64,000 nucleotides of DNA from Plumapathes pennacea (Eukaryota; Cnidaria; Anthozoa; Antipatharia; Myriopathidae). This document shows positions 1 to 13,500 of this stretch, piece by piece. Position numbers and translations under genes: made by a program. Every line of letters starts with the position of its first letter. The stretch's first letter is position 1. The stretch covers positions 19,331,069 to 19,395,068 of the forward strand of contig OZ038463.1 in the NCBI GenBank assembly GCA_964036295.1, given 5' to 3'. The notes under the pieces are model-generated. The model was not told where the DNA came from. It was given only the letters and a program-made list of their open reading frames with translations, and made no database searches.

Positions 1-56
1 TATGAGAAGTATGTTCCACTGTTAATTATATTATTGAATGAGTCTGTGTGTCTCAC

Positions 57-3000
57 CTTTTGGAGTTGTTGGAGTCCTTCCTCCACTTTGACAGCAGCTT
101 GTTCTACATTATAATCTATCCTATCCAAAATTGTGCCCTGAAAAACAGCAGACATTACATTGATCAGTAAGTATAATGTGACTGTGTCAAATTTAGGGCA
201 TTTAAGGAGAAAACTTAAAAAAGCTTGATCTTTCTATAAAAATATAATGTGCTACAACCATTATCAGGAGACATCAGAAATGTAGGCTGGTTTTGGACTG
301 GTGGGTTCTTTTTCTCTATAAGCAGACAACTTCAGATTGTAGTAATTTTCTGTGAATATTCAAGTCCCATTGCCTCTATGTTGGTGAGAAATTTGACAAT
401 GTTTGTAGAGTGTGGTTCAGACAAAGTAGGAACTACACAAGGGAGGGTGTGCAGGTGTGATCAGGATTTTACAAATTGGGAGTGACATGAAATGCAGAAA
501 CAAATCTGGCAGAAAATCTGACTGGTTTTGAAATGTACAAGTGTCAAATCCCCCGCCCCCCACCCTGTACATGAACGAGAAGGGGCTCACCATACCTGCT
601 CTACAACCATTGTTGCTAAATCCCTGAAAATTTCATTGAGCTCAGATATTGAGCGCACTATGGATTGGATTTCTTTTTCTCTGTGCTCCACTATTGCAGA
701 GTTGTCTTCCACCAGCCTCATCTGATCGTTTGTAAATCCCTAGAACAACAAAGTGACATAGCAAAATTAACAGCCTTCACACCGAAAAAAAAAAAAAAAA
801 TTCTGGTAACTACTGGTAAATAAAGCAGACTGACAGAGTGGCAGACAGAAGGATGGTAATGGAGGGAGAAGGGAAATATTGATGTAAAACTATAACACTA
901 GATGTTCAGTTTTAGACAAAACAGTTGACACATTCTCCTTCATTCTTCCTTCTTCCCTTTCCCACATAAATGTTGACCAGGGGCAAACATTGTTGGCAGT
1001 TCAAGTAACGACTATGACTTGAAGAGGGCTAGGATCCCATTTGTGGTTAATAATATATAACATCTTCACATCCGATGAGAGAGAGAGTGGAGTACAACTG
1101 GTCAAATTTTATAGTCTATATTTTGGAGATTGTCAATGTGCACTGGCCTAAAACTTTAAGAGTCACAGAAAAAAGGTTGGAAAGGTTTTAGGAGTCCTGT
1201 GTTTAACATCAACAAACAACTTTTGGTGCTACATGTATATGACTTTATTACACGACTTCACATTTTGGAGTGCAAATAAAGGCAAAAACGAGTGCAAATA
1301 TGGGAGTGTATTGCACTCGTCAGGAACCAAATCAACTGGTTTATTAGCTTATGTGATCAATTTTTGCAAGCAAATTTTATCAACACGTCATCTTTTTCTG
1401 CACGGCTACAGCGTTTGGCCCTGCTTCGTTTGTCATATAATCAACAATTTATTACATGAAAAGTTGTGCAATACGACTGTATTTTTACTTGTCAGTTTTA
1501 TATTTTCTCGCCTGAAGCAGGCTCGAAAAAATAACCAACTTGTAAAAGTACTCCGCTGTATTGTATAACCCCTTTGTATTTTTAATATTTAGTTATTTAA
1601 TAATATATTTTATGAAGGACCAAAAGAGCTGCAAGCAAACTTAAGCTCGTGTCCACCCTACCCCTCCCTCCCAACTCCATCCCACAGACAGCTTATCAGT
1701 AAATTTCAAATCTTGGCCAGAAAGTTGACAAACCTTGTCGTAAAGCTCATCATTTTCAACTACGTCTTCATCCATAAGAGCACTGCTAGTGGCAGGAAGG
1801 CCTGTGTCAAAATACTGGCGTTCCCTCTCTTCTCTGTTTTTTAATCCTGAAAGTCAAGTTTTATTAATAATTTACAATGCGATGACTGGTATTGCTATGT
1901 TCCGTGAGGACTGGAGAATATGCAAATTGTACCCCAAAAACCTGATCACTGTGAGTCATCCCTCCCCTATCAATGTTGTGCCTTGAGTTTGGAGGAGTTC
2001 CCGCAAGATTTGGAGGGGAAACCATTGCTAAATAATCATTTTATCAAAATTGAATGGGGAGGGGTAATGCATCAACAATACTGTCTGGGAAAGCACCCAA
2101 GAAAAGCATGGCAGGTCACATTGGTGTTGCCTTTACTTTTTAAGTATGATGACTGTCCTTTTCTGAAGTTAGTTGAAAGTTCTTGCAGACTGACAGCTAT
2201 ACTTGAAACAACATTCTTCAGAAGTCGCTGTTCTTGTTTGGAGGCTCCTCGGCTTTGTTTCATCATCCTTTGAATGGACGCTTGGCACTGATGGAACATC
2301 TACAGCCAAAAAATAAACAACAGCTGTCAGAATGGACAGAAGAGAGAAATGCAAAGTCTATATTGTGTTTTAATAAGCTATTATCAAGTTCTAAATACAT
2401 GTTTACATAATAAATAGTAGTATAATAGTAGTAATAATAGTTTTAAAATACATATTTATTTGGAACACAATCGTATTATAAACTCTACAGCTAAACTAAA
2501 TGTCACTCTAAAAGAAACATGGCACAGTGGTGGGAGATTGATGTGAGCTCATAGCAGTGAGAACTTGGAAGGTCTGGTAACTAATTGTGAGAGATTTGTT
2601 TGTTTTTTCTAAGTGGTTTGAAAGCAGGGTTTTAGGGTTTTTCAATCTCTACCCTCTACAGGCAAGAAAACTGCTCCATAAGACAACATACATGATGGTA
2701 CACAAGTAAAGCTCAGTTTTGTTTGCAAAATTTAGTTTCAGCCCAAATCACAAAACCTCCAGACTGTTAGTAGCTCTTACGTTTGCATGTTTATGCTCCC
2801 CTTTCTGGCTAGCTGTGTTTTAAACACACCTGAGTTATTTCTTTAGTTGTGATCTCAATGGTTTGTTCTTCGTCAACACTGTCATCTAAAGTTGGCCGAT
2901 TCAGATGACGATCATGAAGAGATGCTAGTTCTTTCACTGTACACAAAAAAATAGATTTGACAATAAAAAGTGTATAAGCAAATATGGAACACAACAAACA

Positions 3001-5812
3001 GCTGCAGTTATTGGCAATTACTAAAAGCTTAAGACAACCAGTCAAGCACACAATCCAGCTTACTTCTTTGCTTTATCCTGGTAATGTCATACTGGACCTG
3101 CAAACGTTTAAATAATAACAACATTAAACATTCAATCATCTGTAAATAAAGTCCCAAAGAACCAACATTATGCTGTAACGTTGTCCCCATGACAAAACTA
3201 AAAGGGACCCTGAGCTAGCTGTTACAATTCTTGCCTTTTGTAATATACCAGTTCTGTCCAAAGTACTGGTAAGTGGGGAAAACTCATGATTGAACAGTTT
3301 TTACAAAATAATGTAAAGTTGTTACAATGTAGAGAGTGACATGGCTTCCATATTGGATGGCAGAACAAATGATGCATACTTTTTTTGCACTGTAACTTTT
3401 AACTTTGTAACTTTGCACTGTAGATTTTATTGCCCAAAGGATTCAAATCTTAATTTTCCTGCCATCTAAGGAGCCGTCAACACATTATGGTCCAAAATGT
3501 AGACATTAGTGCAGGGATTTTTGGAAAAGAGTGAGTGGAGCAGCAGCAAGGAAATACACACAAAAACCTAAGTACATGTATGTAAATTTTAGTTTTAAGA
3601 TTTAGTTTCATAATTGACTAGATCCCCTGTATATTTCTGTATAAAATGACTATGAAACAACAAAGTTGACATTAAGGAGGGGAGGGCATGAGGGGTTACC
3701 CTAATGTCCATTGGAGGACTTTTAGGCACTTCAGGGAACTGGAGAATATGTCAACACAAACATGTCCACCACACAAATCCTACAGAACTTGAATCCATAC
3801 AATAAGTTACTTATAAACAATGATTATACCTCTGTATATTATAACATAGTCACGATACAAGCCGCGCGCTGATTGGTCGAAAACCGTGGTTTGCCAGAGT
3901 ATAAACCACACTTACCCGTGGTTTATAAGTTATAAACCACGCTTACGTCATCCTCTGGCAAAAAAGAGAAAATAATGCGAGAATGGAGTCACCAATGCCC
4001 AACTTCGAGATAAAATTTGGCTTTAAGTGAAGGCACCGGCTAGTACGGTTCACCGTGAATCGGTAAAGAACGTGACCTCATCAAAAAGCACTTCAACAGT
4101 TTGGAGAGGGAAAATCTATGTCGAAGAACGGCAAGTTTCTTGTCAGCGTTGTGGAAAGCGACTCGGTTTAAGCACTGTCCCTAAGTACAGCATATTTGGG
4201 AATCACAATTACATCAGTGGGTTGTTTGAATGAAGTTCAATGCTTCAACAAGGAAGGAGAGAGCAAATCGTTCAGTTGAAGAAGATCAGCCGTGAGCAAT
4301 CACTGAACACGAACGGCGAAGACAGACGAACAGACGTGTTTGTAGTGATGCAAGAGAAAGAATTTCCGACGATGTGACTGAAAAAAATGATTGAAGAATT
4401 TTCGGACGGACTTCAAATGATTGTACTACGAGGTAAAGTCAAGAAATTGGTAAGTTTTCATTCACACAATTTTCGAGTCGGCCGTTGGAGCATTTGTTGA
4501 TTCCCTTCAAATTTGCATTTTATGCACTAGCCGACTGTATGATTTCATGTACTTGTAGTCCAAAGTTCTACAGGAAATATAGTTCTTTACTGTGAGATGT
4601 TGTCTAATTTTATAGAACAAACGGCCTGGTTGAAAAATTGAAGCGAAACTGTACTGACTTCGCAATTCGGACCGCCGAGCCGTTTAGGAGAATCTATTTT
4701 TTCATCGCTGTTAGCATTCCAACATTTTTGATGAATAAAGACAGTTTTATTGTGAAAGTTTTGAAGTTCTATGTTATAAAACAAATAAACCAGCTTCAAG
4801 CGTGCTCCGTTCAGAAATAAAGCACTTAGCAAGTGCCGAGAGCACTCAAGAAGTGGGGAAAAACGCTCGCCTTCGGCTCGCGTTTCTCCCTACACTTCTT
4901 TCGTGCTCTCGTCACTTGCTGCGTGCTTTATTTCTGAACGGAGCACGCTTGAAGCTGGTTTATTTGTTAAATAAACAATAATTAAATATTTTGCATGACA
5001 CACTGGACTAATGTTATTATCTATATTTGGTTGTAAAGTCTATTCTTACTTCTTCCACTGCATCAACCCTGTGAAAGAAAAAAAAAAGAAGAGAACAAAT
5101 TTAAATACATGTAGCTCAGTAAAGCCCTTAAGGGTCCAAATAATATCCTTTTTCATAAATCATTAAAAAATATGCAGTATATACTATCTTGCCAGGAATA
5201 ACCTAAAAGTGTGAGGGCTCTATACTACAGAATCAAAACCTCAGTCAAGTTTTATATCTCATATGATACTTTTGATAGACGTACCGTTTCAGATTTAAAT
5301 TGTTATTATTATTTTTTGCAGTATTACGCTATCGTATGTGTTAAAAGGATACACTGTACTGTATGTGTACGGCCGGGTTAAACCACATATTCTGTATGCT
5401 AAACTGATCGGGAATATATTAGTTCTTTCGGTTCTTAACAAGAGAATTACAGTTCTAAGAATAGAATAGTACGCTTGAAACTCCCTCGACTAACCATTGC
5501 GGCGGCAAGGCGCTGATACTTCCTTGACTATGGTTTCCAAGCTCAACATCACTGGATCTTCGTACCAAGGCAACAGTATCGTCATCCTGTGTATAGGGAG
5601 CATAAAGCTACGAAGTATTAATACTTTATATTCCATTTTAACAGTGAAAAACAAAAATGAGCGTATGATAAGGCGATTGTGGACAGAGATCATTACAGTA
5701 CCCCGGGACAAGTGTTACGTACGCCCGAATCATCTCCAAGTGAGTAAGCCTTGAATCGACTGATTTCGGTGCGAAGGTTCTTATATACGTCCGTCAAACT
5801 TCGTGTTGCCAT
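57..5812 (-). CDS. STX16: Syntaxin-16 (Qa-SNARE), nine coding exons, C-terminus outside window
   Basis: Tail-anchored Qa-SNARE that drives fusion of endosome-derived vesicles with the trans-Golgi network. Coding exons in transcript order: 5812-5723, 5586-5495, 5068-5050, 3097-3064, 2936-2830, 2299-2137, 1846-1734, 739-596, 137-57. They total 843 nt (281 codons), every junction is GT-AG and every phase closes. The start is the ATG at 5812, giving [14 protein letters not shown], close to the vertebrate start MATRRLTDAF. Family landmarks seen are [52 protein letters not shown] and the Qa-SNARE segment [17 protein letters not shown] followed by [11 protein letters not shown]. The zero-layer glutamine is residue 254, the last codon of exon 8. 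The last visible exon ends at a normal donor (57|56), so the transmembrane exon must lie to the left of base 1. Exon 3 is a 19-nt microexon and exon 4 is 34 nt. Confidence 0.95.
3064..5068 (-). other. STX16: STX16 micro-exon pair (34 nt and 19 nt) flanking a repeat-filled intron
   Basis: Exon 3 (5068-5050) encodes only VDAVEE plus the last base of the preceding Trp codon. Exon 4 (3097-3064) encodes [11 protein letters not shown]. The 1,952-bp intron between them holds no gene. It contains a GTGGTTTATAA-type repeat cluster near 3895-3950 and the large palindrome at 4780-4968. A 68-codon ORF at 4027-4233 has an isolated Cys-x2-Cys pair (SCQRCGKR) but no recognisable domain. Confidence 0.8.
4780..4968. 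repeat. Inverted-repeat (hairpin) element in STX16 intron
   Basis: The left arm starting AACAAATAAACCAGCTTCAA is mirrored by the right arm ending TTGAAGCTGGTTTATTTGTT, and the match continues inward with few mismatches to a short GC-rich centre near 4870-4880. The whole 189 bp could fold as a single hairpin. It looks like a MITE or other non-autonomous palindromic element. No target-site duplication was obvious. Confidence 0.75.
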
Positions 5813-8800
5813 TCTAGATTATCCGATGAAGAGGAATTTGGTACCCGGGGCAGCTATAATTGTGCATTAACGCCGATTCTTCCTTGCTGTCAGAGGGAAA
5901 CTGTTGTAAAGAAATCCGCCATGTTGGCAGCTGCTGAGTTTTGCGCGAGAGACTGGTGTCTAGTGACGGGGCGAACGGAAATCAAGCCAAAATTTTGTCA
6001 ACAAGCAAATATTTATTGGTCGAAGGATTCCGCCGGTATTGAATTATGTTGAGAAGTAGTTACCTAATTAGCTACCTAGATGGCGGATTAAAAGATCGAA
6101 TTTAACCTGGGTATCGGGAAGATGAACAAACTAACACAAAATGGAACAGGGGGCGTTGAGGGGAAGGGAGAGGAGACTTTGTGTAAAATACTTACTATGT
6201 TCCAGAACTCCTGCGAACTCTTTGACGAAATACGACTGTTTCTCAGTAAAAGGAAACTCCGGTAATGTGACCTGGTGACAAGGTCAGTCTGTTTCTTCAT
6301 TCAGTTATCTTGTTCTACAGTAACAACCGTGGTTTCCGCCAGCCATTTCGGCCACTACTCTCTTTCAAAAGGAATTCGTGACGCCCGAGTTGGCTTGTAA
6401 CATCAAATAGAAATTATGGGAAGGCAGTTTAAGATCCGGACAATGGAGGGCGCAACTTTCGCGCGAGTCTGGTCAGTGCGGTTGTCAATAAGTTGAACTG
6501 CGCTGTTAATACAAAGTAGCAGGTAGTCAAGGTACCTGTGACCTGAACTCAGAAATGAATAAATAAAAAATATTGTAAAAAAATAAAAAGTCCACGATTT
6601 GCTTGTTTCAGTCTGATTTGGCGAGAAAAAGTGAGTATAGGCAAAAAAAAAAAAAAGAAAAGAAAAAAAAATGCGTGAACGTCGATCTGGGAACTTTTCC
6701 ACTGAAAACCAGTTTCAGGAAATTGTCGCAACGCGTAACTAAAGCAGTAGGTAAGGGCCGTTTCATCGACGCTCCAGCATGGGCCCGTGCAAAGGGCCAA
6801 TAAGTCACGTGATACTGAGTAGCCCCCAGAATGAAATCCAATGACCTCCAGGTCGGCATTAATAAACTGCTACATGTAGCTTATTGTGCTACATGAAAGT
6901 ACAGAAAACGGCAAATTGCCAAACTGCAGAGATTCGCATTTTCGCTGCACTTTAACAAATTGACGTCAGTTTTTTTATGTGTCTGTCCTCTTATTGATCG
7001 TGAAACGTGTCATAACATTGTCAAAAAGATGTGGATCCACGAGGCGCTTCGCCTTTCTTGTTGGTCGAGGTTAAAATTCAAGACATTTCATTGGCCAAAA
7101 AGTGACAGTTTGACGTAAGCATTTCGCGCGTGCAAAATAAAATTCTGTCAAAGAAGTTGGGAATAAAACTAGTCGCTTTTCTGCTGCGGTTTTCTCGACA
7201 ATTTCAAGACAAAGCTCAAGGATTTTCGCCTCTGAACACTTCTGGTTCTCTATTTCAATTGCCGAATGTCGCTTTTGCAAGAATTGAGGTAAATTTGAAG
7301 CTGAATTCACCTTCTTCGTCCAAATCACTGTCGTCAGCACTCGATTTTATGTGTCTGTCCTCTTATTGATGATGAATATTAGCCAATCACAAAGCAAGAA
7401 ACTGACGTGTTATTGTAAAATGTTTCATTTCCGAAATTTATGTGCCCCCACAATAAACTGCATGGTTAGTTTCCTGCTTCTTAGTCGTTAGACTATAGAG
7501 TTAGGGATATCGATGGTAACTAGTGAGCGAACCTGTGGCCCTTTACTAAAACAGCCCCAGTCACAAACACGCGCTTTGTGAAGCGCAACCTCCCCTCCCC
7601 AATCAAAACATGTAACCAGGCCTCGCGAGGAAACCACTCAAAAGCGTACGATAAAGGCGCGTTTTTATTGGCTGTTGAAAATCAACCGCGTCGTTAGTTC
7701 AGTTCGTTCGGGGAGAAAACTTGGTGAAAGAAAAGTTCGGAAAAAGACGGCATTTGCTTTGTTATCCAAAGCGACAAACCGCAAAGAGACTTCGGTGAGG
7801 TGAGTTTGTTTTCTTCATTTTCGGTCTTCTCTATGACTCTACAGTTCTCTGGCAAGATGAATCAGTGCGTACAGTAAGCAGAGCTACGCGTTTGAATGGA
7901 AGATCCATGATGAATATCTTGAACCGTAAAGCAACTTTCTTTCTGCTTCTATCAAAGCGAAGGTGGTTTCGAAAACCGGCGAAATTTCCCGCCACTTTCA
8001 GTTGGCGAAATGCCACCCGGAAATAGACCTGGAAAGCGCAGACGATAACATCAAAAGTTCATTTATTTTTAGACCGCTTTCAGCATAAATCGACTAAGTA
8101 ACAGATTCATATTGTCATTTGAATTTTTAGGACTTGTAACTTAAAACCTGCACCTTTGAGAGCCATCTGAAGGTCGCAATTCTCATCTTGGACAAATTTA
8201 AAAAGCTCTCCACTCGGGGACGAGGCCATCTGTAAATATCGTAATTCTGGTATATTGTATAGTCAGGAGCCCATTTTTATCGTTAGACCTACTGCCTACT
8301 GAAGACCATAATTGCCTAGAATAAAGAAATACTAGAAGTGTCACGTGACATATCCTACTGAGGGGGATGCAAAAGCTGCCCGACGGGAGACGACTGTATT
8401 CACAGGCTACACGTGACACTGATCCACAGTAATCTGGACACAAAGTTCAATGAGAAGAGCACGTGCCAACATGCTCTATAACAACAAATCCCTCGTGAAT
8501 TACAGATAAGCTACAGATAAGACACAGTTTACCTGTTCGGACCTTGGTCAGGTCACCGTATCCGGATTTAGGCTTAGCTGTAATATGTAAAGAGGTCAAG
8601 CACGCGCAGGTGACCCATGCAACGTATGTTTGTTTAGACACTGTTGTGTTGTCTAGTTTATTATAGTAAACTAATCTTGCCCTGGGTTTATACTGTAAAA
8701 TTCCGTATTCAAAGGGATTTTTGGGGCGTATCAGTTTCTTTGTTTACTTAGGGATCTATAGTATTGTGAGGGAATCTTGCGTTTCGTTTCAAAAAGGCTT

Positions 8801-9060
8801 GAGCTTGGTTTTAATTTATTGTTTTTTGAAATCAATACGCTAGTAGAACCGCTGTAGCTCTTTGCCGTTTACGACGTAGGTAAGAGGACTTTCGTGAAAT
8901 CAAGTCGTACGCGTCACTAGAGGACAAAAGAAAATAAGAGGGAAAAAAGAGCATTGTTTGTATTTTTGTTAGAAAATGAAATAAAAAGGAAAAGAAAAAA
9001 AAAAAAAAGCTTTTATCGCAAAAGGTGCCATTAACAGCCGGAAAATGGTATGGCGTTAGT

Positions 9061-9062
<2 letters not shown>

Positions 9063-9114
<52 letters not shown>

Positions 9115-9165
9115 TAAAACAAAAACAAAAACAAAAACAAAAACAAAAAACAAAAACAAAAACAT
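9063..9165. repeat. (CA)n followed by (CAAAAA)n microsatellite
   Basis: About 23 CA dinucleotides from 9063 to 9110 run, after a short break, into a tract of six-base CAAAAA units to about 9165. The reading frames across it produce only low-complexity shadow ORFs. Confidence 0.95.
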
Positions 9166-9734
9166 GCAATCACGACTTTCCCTGCGACGCCGCAGCATTA
9201 TCGTGAATAATTTTGTCACAGGGGCGTACCCTGGAGGATGAGTAAAGAAAACATCGCCTGGTGCACGCTATCACAGAGCGACGGGCCGGTGATTTAGTTC
9301 AAAAGCCTCGTCGGACCAATCAACAAATTCCAAACCATCTGAAAAACACAAATCGTGTTTCAGTGATAGACATATGCCAGCCTCAACTGTGTATTTACTG
9401 ACCTTCTACACAGCAGATTTTCAGTCAGGGTTCCGGCTGACTCAAAAAAGGGGTTCATAGAGGCACGTGTCACAGCCGGCCTCGAAAACACCCTTTGTTT
9501 TCGTACAATGACTATTCATTCAATGCAACAACAGTTTATTTGTACTTCAGATAATTTCCACCATGTAACTTTACTATCAAAATTAACTGTATACTGAAGT
9601 AACAGGGCACCCGAAATAAAGATAAAATAAAGAGTTTTGAATTATTAGGTCAGAAAAATAGGAACATATTTAGATATTTTACACATCCCGAAAAATCTTG
9701 AAAAATCAACTGATGTCTCGGATAGAACAGATAA

Positions 9735-9912
9735 GCACTGTCAAGATTGATCAACTTCAATCTTCTCAGTCTTTTCTCACAAGAGACCCTGTCACAGTTC
9801 ACTGTGACATTACGCTGATGTTTGACCTATCAATTCCCAGCTCCCACTCATTCATTCTCCTTTCGACTAGGTGGGAGAATTTGTCGGTAAACTGGGGAGT
9901 GAAAGGGAGAAT
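9735..9912. repeat. Diverged copy of TTAA-type MITE family
   Basis: The left part (GATCAACTTCAATCTTCTCAG) and right part (GGTGGGAGAATTTG, GGGGAGTGAAAGGG) match the intact copy at 25205-25412 with many substitutions. The TIR ends are eroded. Confidence 0.5.
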
Positions 9913-10009
9913 TTTGCAATCAGTGCATCAATTTTCTCTCACGCCAATTTGAGTCTATAATTTCAGGTCAGCCAATCAAACTGAGTGATGTGTGAGTGAT
10001 CTCTGTTTA

Positions 10010-10599
10010 CTCTTGTCGGTGTGACGTCTAATCGTTTCTATTGAGTAAACGCGGAGATAGAGTACTTTTCGTTTAGGCCGCTGTACGGTAAGTAATAGAT
10101 CGCTTCACTCTGTGTATAGTTTCCATTATGGTCAGTTCAGAGTTCTTTGTCTGAAGTCTAGTATCGTCAATTGACAGTTAAGCCCTGCTGTTTGCAGTCC
10201 CTTTTCCTGTTTCTAACAGGGTCACGATAAAAAGGCCGTATCAGCCTAAGTTTACTTTCTCCCCCTTTATTCTTTGTCATTTTTCGCTTTGACAAGCAGT
10301 TGCGAATGTGATGTGTAATTTTAAACAGCAGCTTGAGTGATGTGTGTCAGAGATGATGCAAGTTCAGCACGCGATTCGTGCTTACTGTGAGCTTTGTTGT
10401 CTTCTCATAGCGGACACGTGCAAGGAAGCAAAAGGTTTCGAAGACTACATTATATGAAGCTTATGAATATATAGTGACTGTCCCGTAGCAATAATTATTT
10501 ATACTATTCATTTACTCGTTTGCAGAACGAAAAAGAGAAAAACAATAACTTTATAGGTACTGATCACATTAGTTTTGGTGGCCTACGGAAGGAAGCACT
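10010..10599 (+). promoter_or_regulatory. Probable spliced 5' UTR of first SLC7 gene
   Basis: A perfect donor consensus (G|GTAAGT) lies at 10088. A pyrimidine-rich acceptor ending TTTGCAG lies at 10525, so a UTR exon 10526-10599 would lead into the ATG at 10600. The sequence before that ATG (GAAGCACTATGG) has G at +4. The transcription start cannot be placed; the exon upstream of 10087 could begin anywhere near 10010. Confidence 0.4.
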
Positions 10600-13500
10600 A
10601 TGGCCGAGGTGAACTACGGCGTTGATAGTGAAACTGTGCCGGCCAAGCCGGCTGTGAAACCAGAGGAAGCAAACAGTCCCTCGGCTAAGACGGCTGAGGC
10701 GGCGACTCCCCAAAACGAAGCCGGCAGCGACAACAGAATCGTATTGGAAAAGAATGTTACCATGGTCAACGGAATCGGTCTGATTGTGGGAACAGTGATC
10801 GGTTCTGGTATCTTCATTTCCCCCACCGGCATTCTCGGAGAAGTGAATTCAGTTGGGTTGTCGTTACTCGTTTGGTTGGGATGTGGTTTGTTGGCAATGT
10901 TCGGCTGTCTTTGTTATACCGAGTTGGGCACTTTCATCACTAAATCTGGCGGTGAATATGCTTACATGATGGAGGCTTTTGGTAAGATTCCCGCCTTCCT
11001 GTTCGCTTGGACATCCATAGTCATCATTCGCCCAGCATCGGGGGCTATAATTGCCTTGATTTTCGCCGAGTACGTGGCGAAGCCTTTCTACCCGGATTGT
11101 GAAGCTCCTGTAACAGTCGTGAAATTGTTGGCCTGCCTGTGTTTAGGTAAGATGTTTGGACACTCGTGATGATCTTTCTTTCTTTTTTTTTTTTTTTTTT
11201 TTTTTTTTTTCCCGCTCGCGTATATTAAAATAAAGCCGGAGGCTTATCATAGGTTTATCCTACTGTAGTAATATGAATCGTATAACGTTTTACCATGAAG
11301 TGGATTATATTTTCAGAACCGTCGAGGGAACGATTATGTTACTAATGCGTTCAAGGGCTAGCGATGAAGGTGGATTTGTGTCCAATAGAAAACAGGGTCC
11401 GCCCGAAAGGAATCTCCAAGCCCTCAGGGGTACACTGCTTTTTGACACTTTAAAGGATCGGTGAAAAGAACTTGTGAAAGGAAATTTGTAGAGAGTTCTA
11501 AAAACTCATCACTCGACTAAGACCTTCGCAAAAAGTCGGGTTGCCGCATGTATTGTTTTTCTACACGTCAGTTTGCTTGATGCGCAATGGTCTCTTGTTG
11601 CTGTTTTGTCTAGTCACGGCATGAAGCCAGTACAGCAGGTGATTGTGTTGAACCTTTTATGGAACTTCTGGCTTTTGTCAAAGCTCTTGCACATATGGAA
11701 AAAGACATCTCATATTGGAAACAACTCGTCTTTTTCCGCGAAAAAGCCAAAACAGTTGGCGGCTTTACATATCTATATCAACAAGGGGAATCCGGAAATA
11801 TAACAGATGATTTCAGTCGCCAATAGATCATCTTAAGGATGAGAGACGACATTTGTGAAATCCGTGACTACCTATAAACATTATTCATTGCGTGCACCAA
11901 GCCAACTGACGTCACAATGATGCTCTGAGTGAATAGCACCAAAACTTGGAAGTTTGCTAACACCAAATTGTATTTCTATTTTATCCGGGAAATCGAACAG
12001 AAACTGGAGCCGTTTCCGGTTTATAGTCTAATGGTGTGATTGCTTTGGTTTTGATTTTCCCACGTTGTTGGAATGAGAAACACCAGTGCATATTCTTTGC
12101 AGTCGTAGTAAATCTAATCGCTTTGGTTGAATGCATCATAAACATCACCAGATAATCGGTCCTCCCGAAAGTAAGCCTTACTTTTGAGTTTTTCCTTACT
12201 TTTGATCCCAGACTTCTTTAAACCTTGAAAAAGTAAGGTTTTAACCAAAAGTCAATGGTCTCCAAAATCTGCCAGTCTCGATCTTACAAAAGTAAGGTTT
12301 TTTTACCGAAAGTAATAGGTCTCAAAAATAGGCCAGCCTTAATCTTTCAAAAGTATGATTTTTCACCAAAAGTAAGGAGTCTCGAAAGAATACCAGCCTT
12401 GATTTTGCAAAAGTAAGGTTTTTCACCAAAAGTTAGGGGTCTCGAAAAAATGCCAGCAACTTTTGCAAAATCAAGACTGCCATTTTCTCAAGTTACCTTA
12501 CTTCTGGTCAGAAACGTTACTTTTGCAAGATCAAGGCTGCCATCTTTTTGAGACCCCTTACTTTTAGTGAAAAACATTACTTTTGAAAGATCAAGGCAGC
12601 AAAATAAAACCAAACTTTGGCTTCTGATTGGTTGAAACAGTTTGTCACACTGGCCTCTGTGATTGGCATGGTAATTCACTTCTTTGCTTGTACGAAAGTC
12701 TAAAACTGCGAGCTCTAAATGTCGATGAACCGACCCGAAATAAACCTTTACGTTATTGACTAATTTATTAGTGGAAGATAAAGTGATAACTTCACTGCAC
12801 ACGATAAATACATCACATTTTAAAGCTTGGAAAAGTCCTGGGCCCTTATTCACAAACTTGCGTACGAACGGAAATGTTGCGTGACTTGCGCTTCCGAAAA
12901 AGGCCTTACGCATAGTGTCTTGTGCAAGATAGCTTGCATATTAAAGCATACTTTTGAACATTTGAGTTCGTACGCAGGTTTTGTGCATAGAGCCCCTTTT
13001 TATGTGAATCTCTACAGAACAAACATTAATATTTTTGTTTGTCATTGAAGTGATAATCACCGCTGTGAACTGTTGGAGTGTCAAGTGGGCCACTCTTATG
13101 CAGGACATCTTCACGTACGCCAAGCTTATTTGCCTGCTTATTCTTATTATCATTGGATTGGTGGAGATCGGTCGAGGTACGTGGAATACTATGTTTGGAG
13201 TAAGAACCAGGGCCGGTCAGTGGGAAAATAAAATTTATTCATTGATTTTATGCTACAGGCGACGCTTTTTAGTGACATCTGTTATTGTAAAGTGTTGTAC
13301 TGGCGGTTGTCGACATCAGTGACACTGACCACAATCAGCTCAGACTTGGATAACAGCCGTGTCTATTAGGCCTTTGTATGACAACACTTGCAACTCTATG
13401 AGATCGTCCTATCGCATTTGTAAATAATGATAACGATGGTGACAATGGTAGGGCTGCTTACAACGACAATAATGATGATGATGATGATGGTGATGATAAT

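Larger units (their letters stand above)
5813..10525. other. Divergent intergenic region, no coding gene recognised
   Basis: This 4.7 kb separates the 5' ends of STX16 (minus) and the first SLC7 gene (plus), so both promoters must lie here. Small ORFs are present but none resembles a known protein. Visible structure: A-rich runs at about 6643-6671 and 8991-9009; the phrase TGTGTCTGTCCTCTTATTGA twice (about 6979 and 7350); a (CA)n/(CAAAAA)n microsatellite at 9063-9165; and a diverged copy of the TTAA MITE family at about 9735-9912. A strong GTGAGT donor at 7801, after an exon-like stretch from about 7690, may mark an alternative first exon. Confidence 0.5.

Noticed and set aside
4027..4233. 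Zinc-finger-like ORF
   Set aside because: Only one Cys-x2-Cys pair, no second metal-binding pair, and it sits in a repeat-rich STX16 intron.
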